Assembly: GCA_963581185.1 (NCBI GenBank)
Contig: CAUZOB010000060.1
Span: 1 to 23,943 of the forward strand
From: SAT2750 sp963581185
Lineage (GTDB): Bacteria > Planctomycetota > Planctomycetia > Pirellulales > Pirellulaceae
Length of the DNA stretch: 23,943 nucleotides
Direction of reading: 5' to 3'
The position numbers and the translations under genes are program-made. The notes beneath the pieces are model-generated. The model did not search any database. It saw nothing but the letters and a program-made list of their open reading frames with translations, and had not been told where the DNA came from. Below are positions 1 through 7,032 of the stretch, piece by piece (the first letter of the stretch is position 1; every line of letters starts with the position of its first letter).

Positions 1-1
1 A

Positions 2-244
2 CAAAAGAACCACACAATCGATACCTACACGAAAGAACAACAAGCCACGCGGACCTCCTATTACGGGCTCGGCTGGTTCCTCAATACAGATGGCTCCTAC
101 TGGCACTCAGGATCGGAAGGGACTTACACCTGGGTCGATCCGCAGCGTCGAGTGATTGGCATGGTGATGAGCCAGAGTCCCGGTGGGAAATACATGAGGA
201 ACGAGTTCCGCGCCATCGTCAACGCAGCCTGCCTCGATCGCTAG
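2..244 (+). CDS. Serine beta-lactamase-like hydrolase, C-terminal end (partial)
   Basis: The frame is open from the first bases of the window and ends at TAG 242-244, giving about 80 residues. The segment SYYGLGWFLNTDGSYWHSGSEGTYTWVDP is typical of the C-terminal part of beta-lactamase/penicillin-binding-protein-like serine hydrolases (class C/esterase type). In that family an H-x-G motif, here HSG, takes the place of the KTG box that lines the active site. The SxxK and YxN motifs would lie upstream, outside the window. These proteins are usually exported and act on peptides, esters or cell-wall-derived substrates; the substrate here cannot be told. The end of the gene looks intact. Confidence 0.75.
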   Translation, partial: QKNHTIDTYTKEQQATRTSYYGLGWFLNTDGSYWHSGSEGTYTWVDPQRRVIGMVMSQSPGGKYMRNEFRAIVNAACLDR

Positions 245-317
245 CCGCGGGCCGCTGCCAGCGATCCGCTCTGCCCGGCGGTGACACTTCTCTTGCTTTA
301 TCTACCCTCGACTCCCT

Positions 318-337
318 AAAAACAGGGGACAGCGCAG
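318..337. repeat. GGGGACAGCGCAG motif, possible dispersed-repeat relic
   Basis: An A-run followed by CAGGGGACAGCGCAG lies about 25 bases upstream of the membrane protein start. Closely similar strings occur at 1192-1203 (GGGACAGGCGCA) and, on the minus strand, at 7873-7882 (GGGGGACAGG). From memory, GGGGACAG strings often flank REP-associated (RAYT-type) transposase genes, but no transposase is present here. That this is a mobile-element relic is inference from a short motif. Confidence 0.25.
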
Positions 338-362
338 TATCTCCCTGGAGTGCGGACAGACG

Positions 363-1160
363 ATGGCCAATGATCTGCCAACTGTGGTGGCCAAAACGGC
401 GGACGCCGTCGAGTCGACGTTCGTTTACATGGACGCACCCCACATCTTCTGTATCGTCCTGACCGTCACCCTGCCGCTGCTGCTGGCCAGCTGGATTCGG
501 CGATCTGACAGCGAGCGTGTCCGCAAGGGAATCCTCTGGACGATCGGCAGCCTGATGGTGGCCAACGAGCTGCTGGACCAGGTCTATCACATCTCGACAC
601 TGGACCGGCATACCTACCTGACAACCTGGCTGCCGCTCCATCTCTGCGATATCTCGGTGATCCTGGTCATCGTGCTGATGTTCTGGCGGAAGCACCGGGT
701 CTTCGAGGTGGTCTATTTCTGGGGCGTGGCGGGTGCATCCCAGAGCATCCTTACACCGGACCTGACAGTCGGCTTTCCCTCGGTCACCTGGCTCTGCTAT
801 TTCATCGCTCATTGCGGGATCATCATTGGCATCCTGGTCTCCTGCTGGGGCCTCAAGATGCGAGTCACCTTTTCCTCGCTGCTCCGCTCCTTCCTGATCG
901 CCAATATCTATGCGGTCGGGCTGATTTTCGTGAACCTGGCACTCGGTGCAAATTACATGTTCCTCTGTGAAATTCCGGCTGGAGAGTCACCCTTCTTCTT
1001 TGCTCCCTGGCCCTGGTACATCCTGGTTCTGGAACCGTTCGCTTTTCTGCTCTTCTGTGTCGTCTACCTGCCCTTCCTGCCGGGTGAATTGAAGCTCCGC
1101 AGGGAGCGACAAGCAGAACTTCAAGAGTGCCTTGCGGACGAGGACGGACGGACGCCGTAA
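363..1160 (+). CDS. YwaF/TIGR02206-family integral membrane protein
   Basis: A 265-aa protein with about six to seven hydrophobic segments, at roughly residues 26-45, 56-72, 93-108, 113-130, 140-163, 173-193 and 217-240. The motifs LPLHLCDIS (90-98), GANYMFL (195-201) and PWPWYILVLE (215-224) are hallmarks of the TIGR02206 (YwaF, TP0381-like) membrane family, related to eukaryotic TMEM164. TMEM164 has been reported as an acyltransferase in ether-lipid remodelling, in which a conserved Cys and His take part. The His and Cys of LPLHLCD (H92, C94... of the motif) are therefore candidate functional residues, but extending that activity to this protein is inference. ATG 363 is the first start in frame; a weak GGAG lies about 15 bases upstream. 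The neighbours suggest no pathway. Confidence 0.75.
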   Translation: MANDLPTVVAKTADAVESTFVYMDAPHIFCIVLTVTLPLLLASWIRRSDSERVRKGILWTIGSLMVANELLDQVYHISTLDRHTYLTTWLPLHLCDISVILVIVLMFWRKHRVFEVVYFWGVAGASQSILTPDLTVGFPSVTWLCYFIAHCGIIIGILVSCWGLKMRVTFSSLLRSFLIANIYAVGLIFVNLALGANYMFLCEIPAGESPFFFAPWPWYILVLEPFAFLLFCVVYLPFLPGELKLRRERQAELQECLADEDGRTP

Positions 1161-1197
1161 GCGGGTTACGAGCGACAGCCTCGAATCCGAAGGGACA

Positions 1198-1380
1198 GGC
1201 GCAGACCAGGCCGCCGCTGCGGTCTTTCAAATAGAGGGCACCGCCAGAGAGTGCCAGGTGCGGCCAGGCGTCATCCTTGAAGAATCCGGAGCGAGTAGCC
1301 AGTTGCTTGTACGCGTCGGGGGACTTGTTTGGATTGATCAGTAAGGCACTTTCAGCGTAAAACAACAGCCAGTCAAGCCA
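1198..1380 (-). pseudogene. Remnant of a PQQ/BamB-like beta-propeller protein, C-terminal fragment
   Basis: Read on the minus strand from 1380 to about 1198, one frame gives WLDWLLFYAESALL, then NPNKSPDAYKQLATR, then DDAWPHLALSGGALYLKDRSGGLVCA. The last part is the classic final blade of planctomycete PQQ-binding-like (BamB/quinoprotein-type) propeller proteins, with W-P-H-L-A-L, G-G-x-L-Y-L-K-D-R and L-V-C. The frame is stopped upstream by TGA at 1381-1383, and beyond LVCA it runs into unrelated sequence antisense to the membrane protein. The rest of a normal gene of several hundred codons is absent, because the TIGR03067 gene occupies the space. I read it as a truncated, decayed gene. Confidence 0.6.
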
Positions 1381-1409
1381 TCAGGATCCCGCTCAGAGAG
1401 ACAACTGCC

Positions 1410-1871
1410 GTGAGAACATGTAAGACCATGACGCTGTCGGTTCTCTCCTGTAGCCTGCCATTGCTGATCTGCCTGACAACCCTCGGCGAGGACGAACCTG
1501 GCACGGACAAGAAGAGCCCTTCGCTGGAGGGTATCTGGGCAGTCAAATCCGCGGTTGTGGAAGGCAATGCTCTGCCGGCTGAAGTCACCACAATGATGCA
1601 ATTGAAGATGCGAGGCGGCCGCTACGAGGCGCAGGTCGGTGAGAATGTCGACCGCGGCAGCTACAAAGTCAACGACGAAAAGAAACCCCGCTGGATGGAT
1701 GTAACTGGAGTCGAGGGGGCCAACAAGGGAAAGACATTCCTGGCGATTTACGACTGGCAGGACAACAAGCTGCGGATCTGTTACAGCCTGGTCGATGGCA
1801 AGCGGCCCAGCAAGATCGATGGCACGCTGTCCGGCCAGATGTTGATCGTCTACAAGAAACCTGACAAATGA
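1410..1871 (+). CDS. TIGR03067 domain-containing secreted protein
   Basis: A 153-aa protein with an N-terminal hydrophobic signal (about residues 7-26, ending near TTLGED), so probably exported. The mature part follows the planctomycete TIGR03067 pattern: LEGIWAVKSAVVEGNALP at 39-56, GSYKVNDEKKPRWMDVTGVEGANKGKTFLAIYDW at 83-116, LRICYSL at 121-127 and a C-terminal LIVYKK. The family is a small beta-rich, lipocalin-like domain much expanded in Planctomycetota; its function is unknown. The start is GTG 1410 with GAGAG about ten bases upstream; ATG 1428 in the same frame is an alternative that shortens the signal. Its stop overlaps the start of the nucleoside hydrolase gene (ATGA), so the two are probably translated together. 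Confidence 0.78.
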   Translation: MRTCKTMTLSVLSCSLPLLICLTTLGEDEPGTDKKSPSLEGIWAVKSAVVEGNALPAEVTTMMQLKMRGGRYEAQVGENVDRGSYKVNDEKKPRWMDVTGVEGANKGKTFLAIYDWQDNKLRICYSLVDGKRPSKIDGTLSGQMLIVYKKPDK

Positions 1872-2890
1872 ATCGAACGGGGACATTACTTACCTGCTGC
1901 CTCGCCTGGTCTGGGTTGCTGGCGATAGCAGCCGACTGCCGGGCCGAACCGCTGGCCGTGATTTTTGACACGGACATGGGCAACGATGTCGACGATGCCC
2001 TGGCGCTGGGCATGTTGCACGCCCTGCAGAGTCGCGGCAAGTGCCAGCTGCTGGCCGTCACCGTGACCAAGGACCATCCTCAGTCAGCTGCCTTTGTTGA
2101 CGCCGTCAACACTTTCTATGGCCGCGGTGAGATCCCCATCGGTGTTGTCCGCAAGGGTCCCACGCCGGCCGACAGTAAATTCACCGTGCTGGCAGATCAG
2201 CTGGATAATGGTCAACAGCGATATCCGCATGATCTTGCCAGCGGAGCAGATAGTGTCGAAGCCACCCAGCTACTGCGTCAGGTTCTCAGCCGGCAAGCCG
2301 ACCAGTCTGTTGTCATCGTGCAGGTTGGGTTTTCAACCAACCTCGCCCGGCTGCTGGATTCCCCTGCCGATGACCACTCGCCTCTGGACGGGGTCGAACT
2401 GGTGAGGAAAAAAGTCCGCCTGCTGTCTGCCATGGCAGGTGCCTTCACTGCGATCGGCAAGAATGCGCGTTTCTGTGAATACAACGTGGTCAAGGACATC
2501 CCCAGTGCCCGGCGCGTCTTTCACGACTGGCCCGGGCGGGTGGTCATGAGTGGCTATGAGATTGGCAGCGAGGTTCCCTATCCCAGCAGCAGCATTCTTG
2601 CGGACTACAACTATGTGGAGCATCATCCACTGGCGGAAGCCTACAAGCTCTACTCGCCGCCACCCCACAATCGACCCAGCTGGGACCTGACCAGCGTGTT
2701 GTATGCAGTTGAGCCGGACAAGAATTACTTTCGTCTCTCCAGGCCCGGCAGAATTGACATCAAGGATGATGGCTTCAGCCAGTTCACGCTGCAAGCCAAT
2801 GGCACCCGCCAGTACTTGATCCTGGATGCCGCTGCTGTGGATCGAGTGACCGAGGTGCTGGTACAGCTCGCAAGTCAACCGGGCGGCTAG
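1868..2890 (+). CDS. Secreted nucleoside hydrolase-like protein
   Basis: A 340-aa protein with a signal peptide (residues 1-26, ending near ADCRA). It carries DTDMGNDVDDA (34-44), the Asp cluster that binds calcium and the ribose in inosine/uridine-type nucleoside hydrolases, and AEYN-like CEYNVVKD (203-210), matching the family's substrate Asn/Asp region. Such enzymes split the N-glycosidic bond of nucleosides. The usual late catalytic HD motif seems to be replaced by SWD (W272, D273) in RPSWDLTSVLYAV, so classical nucleoside cleavage is not certain. ATG 1868 overlaps the preceding stop, which implies translational coupling with the TIGR03067 gene. The stop lies eight bases from the end of the convergent membrane-protein gene. 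Confidence 0.8.
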   Translation: MNRTGTLLTCCLAWSGLLAIAADCRAEPLAVIFDTDMGNDVDDALALGMLHALQSRGKCQLLAVTVTKDHPQSAAFVDAVNTFYGRGEIPIGVVRKGPTPADSKFTVLADQLDNGQQRYPHDLASGADSVEATQLLRQVLSRQADQSVVIVQVGFSTNLARLLDSPADDHSPLDGVELVRKKVRLLSAMAGAFTAIGKNARFCEYNVVKDIPSARRVFHDWPGRVVMSGYEIGSEVPYPSSSILADYNYVEHHPLAEAYKLYSPPPHNRPSWDLTSVLYAVEPDKNYFRLSRPGRIDIKDDGFSQFTLQANGTRQYLILDAAAVDRVTEVLVQLASQPGG

Positions 2891-2896
2891 CAGCCG
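2884..2896. terminator. Small hairpin across the nucleoside hydrolase stop
   Basis: CGGCT-AGC-AGCCG is a perfect 5-bp inverted repeat with a three-base loop. It contains the hydrolase stop and sits just before the stop of the opposing gene. No T-run follows on either strand, so a role in ending transcription of the convergent pair is only a possibility. Confidence 0.25.
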
Positions 2897-2898
2897 GG

Positions 2899-3216
2899 TC
2901 AATCCTGGCGAGCCTCGATACGGGGCAGGGCCAGGCAATGCAGGACAAGAGCGCCGCCAATTGAGAGTAGCAGCCAACCCATCCAGTCGGGAATTGGCAA
3001 GGTATATTGCCGTGCTGCTGCTTCCACGGTAGCCAGAATCGGCTGATCGAGGTCACTCGAACCGGTCTGGGCCAGTCCAGTTGGCTGCCGATCCATCATC
3101 TCTTCGATGATCGGACTGGCACTCTCTGAGAATACAAAGGTCTGGACCAGACGCAGCTGGGCACCGGCCAAGAGGACAACCAGGCCGGCCATCAGTAGCT
3201 GGTGTCGATTGAACAT
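2899..3216 (-). CDS. Small membrane protein of unknown function
   Basis: A 105-aa protein that I do not recognise. It has two hydrophobic segments: residues about 8-24 (MAGLVVLLAGAQLRLVQ, which could be a signal anchor) and about 78-96 (MGWLLLSIGGALVLHCLAL). Between them lies a polar stretch with acidic residues (ESASPIIEEMMD). The layout suggests a protein crossing the inner membrane twice, with the loop outside the cytoplasm and a short charged tail. The start is supported by a strong Shine-Dalgarno (GGAGGA, plus-strand 3221-3226) seven bases before the ATG. Upstream lies a 15-bp palindrome and a tandem-repeat block that may control it. It converges on the nucleoside hydrolase gene. Confidence 0.6.
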   Translation of the reverse strand: MFNRHQLLMAGLVVLLAGAQLRLVQTFVFSESASPIIEEMMDRQPTGLAQTGSSDLDQPILATVEAAARQYTLPIPDWMGWLLLSIGGALVLHCLALPRIEARQD

Positions 3217-3235
3217 GGCGTCCTCCGCCTCAAAG

Positions 3236-3250
3236 GCAGATTGAATCTGC
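3236..3250. promoter_or_regulatory. 15-bp perfect palindrome, operator-like
   Basis: GCAGATT-G-AATCTGC is a perfect inverted repeat with 7-bp arms around one central base. It lies about 20 bases upstream of the start of the 105-aa membrane protein gene, just beyond its Shine-Dalgarno. Size and symmetry fit a dimeric repressor site; the binding protein is unknown. Confidence 0.4.
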
Positions 3251-3260
3251 TACAATTTCT

Positions 3261-3316
3261 GCCCAGATGAGAGCTCTTCGGCCCAGATGAGAGCTCTTCG
3301 GCCCAGATAAGAGCTC
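3261..3316. repeat. 20-bp tandem direct repeats (2.8 copies)
   Basis: The unit GCCCAGATGAGAGCTCTTCG occurs twice without change (3261-3280, 3281-3300). A third, partial copy starts at 3301 with one substitution (GATAAG for GATGAG) and ends after GAGCTC. Each full unit contains the 8-bp palindrome AGAGCTCT, so palindromes recur every 20 bp, close to two helical turns. The block lies in the divergent region between the 105-aa membrane protein and the phospholipid-acylation fusion gene. It could be an array of regulator sites or a replication-slippage product. Confidence 0.75.
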
Positions 3317-3411
3317 GGTCGGCCCTCCGGGGGCTATCGTTTTCTTCGTGTCAACAACGGCCATGGCTTCAGAGCAGATAGCAGGTATAGGATTGTGCTC
3401 CTCAGGGCAGT

Positions 3412-3433
3412 CACAACTGTTGTTCGTGTTGTG
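3412..3433. promoter_or_regulatory. Inverted repeat upstream of the LplT-Aas fusion gene
   Basis: CACAAC (3412-3417) and GTTGTG (3428-3433) form a perfect 6-bp inverted repeat with a 10-base spacer. Nested in it is the 11-bp palindrome ACAAC-T-GTTGT (3413-3423). It lies about 70 bases before the ATG of the fusion gene and could be an operator or leader hairpin. No convincing -35/-10 pair was found beside it. Confidence 0.3.
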
Positions 3434-3504
3434 CCATCTGGGGGGCAGACCAACTCCCAAATCCGGCTGATTCACAGACTGTCAGCATTCTCCAGGATGT
3501 CCGC

Positions 3505-6500
3505 ATGAGTCAGGCCGTTCCTCAAGACAGCAGCATTCCGCTGGATGACAACCCAGCCAGTCTGAAGTCCACCAGTTTCCTGGCCTTGACGCTGACCCAG
3601 TTCCTGACGGCGGCCAACGACAACATCTTCCGCTGGCTGGCAATCGGCATTGGCAAGGACTACTTTCCTCAGAACGAGAGCCTGATCCTGGTGCTCGGGA
3701 TTGCCTGCTTCTCACTTCCCTACGTCCTGCTTTCCACCACAGCTGGATACTTCTCTGACCGCTTCAGCAAGCGTGATGTGATCGTCTATTGCAAGTGGGC
3801 CGAGGTCGGGATCATGGGACTTGGCCTGGTCGCCATTGTCAGCCAGATGATCTGGCTGTTCTTCCTGGCAGTGTTCTTTATGGGCTTGCAGAGTGCACTC
3901 TTTTCACCAGGCAAGATGGGTGCCATCCCGGAACTGGTCAACGAGGACAAGGTGCCGGCGGCCAACGCCGTCTTCGGTTTGACCACCATCGTCGCGATCG
4001 TGATCGGCATGGCGATCGGCAACTGGCTGAGTGACGCCACCGCCCCACGCGGCACCAGCAACACCTGGCTGACCACGGGGATCCTGTTCACCGTCGCCTG
4101 CACCGGCCTGCTGGCCAGCATCATGATTCGCCGTTTACCAGCGGCTGCACCCCAGCGAGTGTTTCCCTGGAATGTGGTCAAGCAGACGATTCACGACTTG
4201 AAGGTGCTCTCGGCCAACCGTGCGATGTTACGGGTGGCCTTGGGAATGTCGTTTTTCTGGGCTGTCGGAGCCCTCGCCAATACCAACATTGACCAGTTCG
4301 TAGCCGAGGGTGGTGGTTACAAGGAGACCGACAAGCTGCCCTTGCTGTTCAGCCTGATCCTGGGAATGGGCCTGGGAAGCGTGATGGCCGGAATCTGGTC
4401 AGCGGGTCGGGTTGAGCTGGGGATGTTAATGCCAGGTGCGCTGGGCATGGCCATCTTCTCGTTCCTGCTGTTCACCGTGGAAGGCCAGGTCATCCAGCCT
4501 GACAATGCCTTCAATGCCTCCTTCCTGTTTGCCGGCTTCTCCCTCCTGGGCCTCGGATTCAGTGCCGGCATATTCAGCATTCCACTTAATTCCTTTGTCC
4601 AGAATCGCAGTCCCGTGGAGACGCGTGGCACGATCCTGGCGATGACAAACTTCCTCAACTTTGTCGGCATCCTGCTGATCAGCGGCTTCTATTACCTGAT
4701 GCGTATGCCGATCGGTGGCGAACCGTTGCTGTCAGCCAAGCAAGTTTTCCTGGTCACCTGCCTGCTGACCGTTCCGGTTTTCCTCTACGTGATCTGGATC
4801 ATTCCCCAGGCAACGTTGCGCTTTACCGGCTGGCTGTTGAGTCGCACGGTCTATCGTGTTCGCAGCAGCGGGATGGAGAATATTCCCGATAAGGGGGGCG
4901 CCGTACTGGTTCCCAATCATGTCAGCTGGCTGGATGGTGCCCTGCTGGTGCTGACCAGTCCGCGACCGGTACGCATGATCGTGTTTGCCGGACACTTCAA
5001 GTCCCGGCTGCTTCGCCTGCTCGGTCGGGTGTTCGGGGTGATCCAGATTGAGCCTGGCTCCAAGTCCATGGTCAAGAGCCTGCAGGAGGCAGCCGAGGCG
5101 GCCAACAACGGCGACCTGGTCTGCATATTCCCCGAGGGCGAGCTGACACGCAGTGGCCAGCTGCAGCAATTCAAACCGGGTGTCATGGAAATCCTCGACA
5201 AGGCGGAGGTACCGGTCATCCCAATCTACCTGGATGGACTTTGGGGCAGCATTTTCAGCTTTGAACGTGGTAAATTCTTCTGGAAGTGGCCACGTCGAAT
5301 CCCCTACCCGGTCTGGATTCACTACGGACAGCCGATGACCGAGGTGCGGGATGCTTTCCAATTGAGACAAGCCGTTCAAAATCTGGGGGCAATTGCTGTG
5401 ACGAAACGAATAGCCGATGACGCCAATCTCGTTCGCGATTTTGTTCGCCAGTGCAAGAAACGAGGAGGTCGCCGCAAGCTGGCAGACTCCAGTGGCAGCG
5501 AACGAAGCGGCAAGCAGCTGCTGACAGCCACGATGGTGCTGCGCCGCCTGCTGCGCAAGCAACTCGCGGACGATGAAAAGTTCGTGGGCGTGATCGTGCC
5601 GCCAACCGTCGCCGCAGCAACTACCAACACCGCCCTGGCCGTCGATGGCAGGGTCGCCATCAACCTCAATTACTCGGTCTCCGCCGAGGCCCTGAATGCC
5701 TGTGTTGAGCTGACTGGGATCAAGCATATTGTCACCAGCCGATTGGCCTACATGGAATTCAAGAAGCGGATGGGGCTCGACCTGAAAGAGCTGAATGCCG
5801 ACTTGATATTCCTCGAGGACTTCCGTAAATCGATCACGCTGTGGGACAAGCTGGCCGGCGCGTTGACAGCCAAACTGCCGGCCGGCGTGTTGATTCGCCG
5901 ACTGGGGATCAACAAGATCCAGGCGGACGACACGCTCACGATCATCTTCACATCGGGGTCGACCGGTGTACCGAAGGGTGTCCAGCTGACGCATGCCAAT
6001 ATCAGCTCCAACGTGGAAGCGATCGAAAAGGCGGTGCGGCTCAATGCCGACGACACCATCGTTGGCTTCCTGCCCTTCTTTCACTCCTTCGGTTTCACCG
6101 TCACGCTCTGGGCAGCGCTCAAATTGAACATCTCCTCGGTGTTCCACAGCAGCCCGCTGGACGCCAAGAAAATCGGGCAGCTCTGCCAGGATTACTCCGC
6201 TACCGTGCTGCTGGCCACACCCACCTTCCTGCGTGGCTTCCTCCGCCGTATCACTCCGGAGATGTTCGCCACGCTCGACGTGGTCGTCACTGGCGCCGAG
6301 AAGCTGCCAGTTGAACTAGCCGAAGCTTTTGAAGAACGGTTTGGAATTCGACCGGTCGAGGGATACGGTACGACCGAGCTCTCACCGCTGGTCTCGGTCA
6401 ATATTCCACCCAGTCGAGCTTTTGAGCCGGGCAAGGGAATCCGCGAGGGGACCGTGGGACGTCCGGTCGACGGAGTTGTGGTGAAAGTTACCGACCTGGA

Positions 6501-7032
6501 CACTGGCGAGGAACTGGGCGCCGAAGAATCCGGCATGCTCTGGGTCAAGGGTCCCAATGTGATGAAGGGCTACTTCAAACGCGACGACTTGACCAGCGAG
6601 TCGATTATCGATGACTGGTACAAGACAGGCGATGTGGCCCTGATTGACAAGGACGGGTTTATCAAGATCACCGGTCGGATCAGCCGCTTCTCGAAGATTG
6701 GTGGAGAGATGGTGCCACACATCCAGATCGAAGAGGCGATCAATGACCTGATGGGGGATAGCGACGAGGAAGACCTGCTGGCGGCCGTAACATCCGTACC
6801 CGACGCCAAGAAAGGCGAACGGCTGATCGTCCTGCACCTGCCGACCAAGCGAGAGGTAGATGATATTCGCTCAGCCCTGGCAGAAGAAAAAGGGCTCCCG
6901 AACCTGTTCATTCCCAGCCGGAATAGCTTCATCGAAGTCGCAGAATTGCCAGTGCTCGGTACTGGAAAACTGGACCTCAAGGGGATCAAGGATATCGCCA
7001 TGCAACACCATGGCGACAACTCACCGTCGTAA
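3505..7032 (+). CDS. aas: LplT-Aas fusion: MFS lysophospholipid transporter, PlsC acyltransferase and acyl-ACP synthetase
   Basis: A 1175-aa protein with three modules in one chain. Residues about 20-430 are a 12-helix MFS transporter of the LplT type. Residues about 445-640 are a PlsC-type acyltransferase with the NHxxxxD motif (N471, H472, D477) and FPEG (542-545). Residues about 660-1170 are an AMP-forming acyl-ACP/acyl-CoA synthetase with the P-loop TSGSTGVPKG (816-825), GYGTTE (953-958), TGD (1041-1043) and the C-terminal lysine motif GTGKLD (K1155). In E. coli, LplT flips lysophosphatidylethanolamine inward and Aas reacylates it using acyl-ACP made in situ; here one inner-membrane protein should do all three steps. 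The same fusion exists in other bacteria. ATG 3505 is preceded by AGGA. The last 12 bases overlap the convergent gene. Confidence 0.88.
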   Translation: MSQAVPQDSSIPLDDNPASLKSTSFLALTLTQFLTAANDNIFRWLAIGIGKDYFPQNESLILVLGIACFSLPYVLLSTTAGYFSDRFSKRDVIVYCKWAEVGIMGLGLVAIVSQMIWLFFLAVFFMGLQSALFSPGKMGAIPELVNEDKVPAANAVFGLTTIVAIVIGMAIGNWLSDATAPRGTSNTWLTTGILFTVACTGLLASIMIRRLPAAAPQRVFPWNVVKQTIHDLKVLSANRAMLRVALGMSFFWAVGALANTNIDQFVAEGGGYKETDKLPLLFSLILGMGLGSVMAGIWSAGRVELGMLMPGALGMAIFSFLLFTVEGQVIQPDNAFNASFLFAGFSLLGLGFSAGIFSIPLNSFVQNRSPVETRGTILAMTNFLNFVGILLISGFYYLMRMPIGGEPLLSAKQVFLVTCLLTVPVFLYVIWIIPQATLRFTGWLLSRTVYRVRSSGMENIPDKGGAVLVPNHVSWLDGALLVLTSPRPVRMIVFAGHFKSRLLRLLGRVFGVIQIEPGSKSMVKSLQEAAEAANNGDLVCIFPEGELTRSGQLQQFKPGVMEILDKAEVPVIPIYLDGLWGSIFSFERGKFFWKWPRRIPYPVWIHYGQPMTEVRDAFQLRQAVQNLGAIAVTKRIADDANLVRDFVRQCKKRGGRRKLADSSGSERSGKQLLTATMVLRRLLRKQLADDEKFVGVIVPPTVAAATTNTALAVDGRVAINLNYSVSAEALNACVELTGIKHIVTSRLAYMEFKKRMGLDLKELNADLIFLEDFRKSITLWDKLAGALTAKLPAGVLIRRLGINKIQADDTLTIIFTSGSTGVPKGVQLTHANISSNVEAIEKAVRLNADDTIVGFLPFFHSFGFTVTLWAALKLNISSVFHSSPLDAKKIGQLCQDYSATVLLATPTFLRGFLRRITPEMFATLDVVVTGAEKLPVELAEAFEERFGIRPVEGYGTTELSPLVSVNIPPSRAFEPGKGIREGTVGRPVDGVVVKVTDLDTGEELGAEESGMLWVKGPNVMKGYFKRDDLTSESIIDDWYKTGDVALIDKDGFIKITGRISRFSKIGGEMVPHIQIEEAINDLMGDSDEEDLLAAVTSVPDAKKGERLIVLHLPTKREVDDIRSALAEEKGLPNLFIPSRNSFIEVAELPVLGTGKLDLKGIKDIAMQHHGDNSPS

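Noticed and set aside
3261..3316. CRISPR-like array
   Set aside because: The 20-bp units are directly adjacent with no spacers, there are fewer than three copies, and no cas genes are present.
3230..3475. 81-aa minus-strand frame over the repeat region
   Set aside because: It runs through the tandem repeats and palindromes, has no Shine-Dalgarno and no recognisable protein features.
4732..6147. 471-aa open frame on the minus strand
   Set aside because: It is fully antisense to the acyltransferase and synthetase modules of the fusion gene, whose motifs are intact. It shows no recognisable domain and arises from codon bias in GC-rich DNA.
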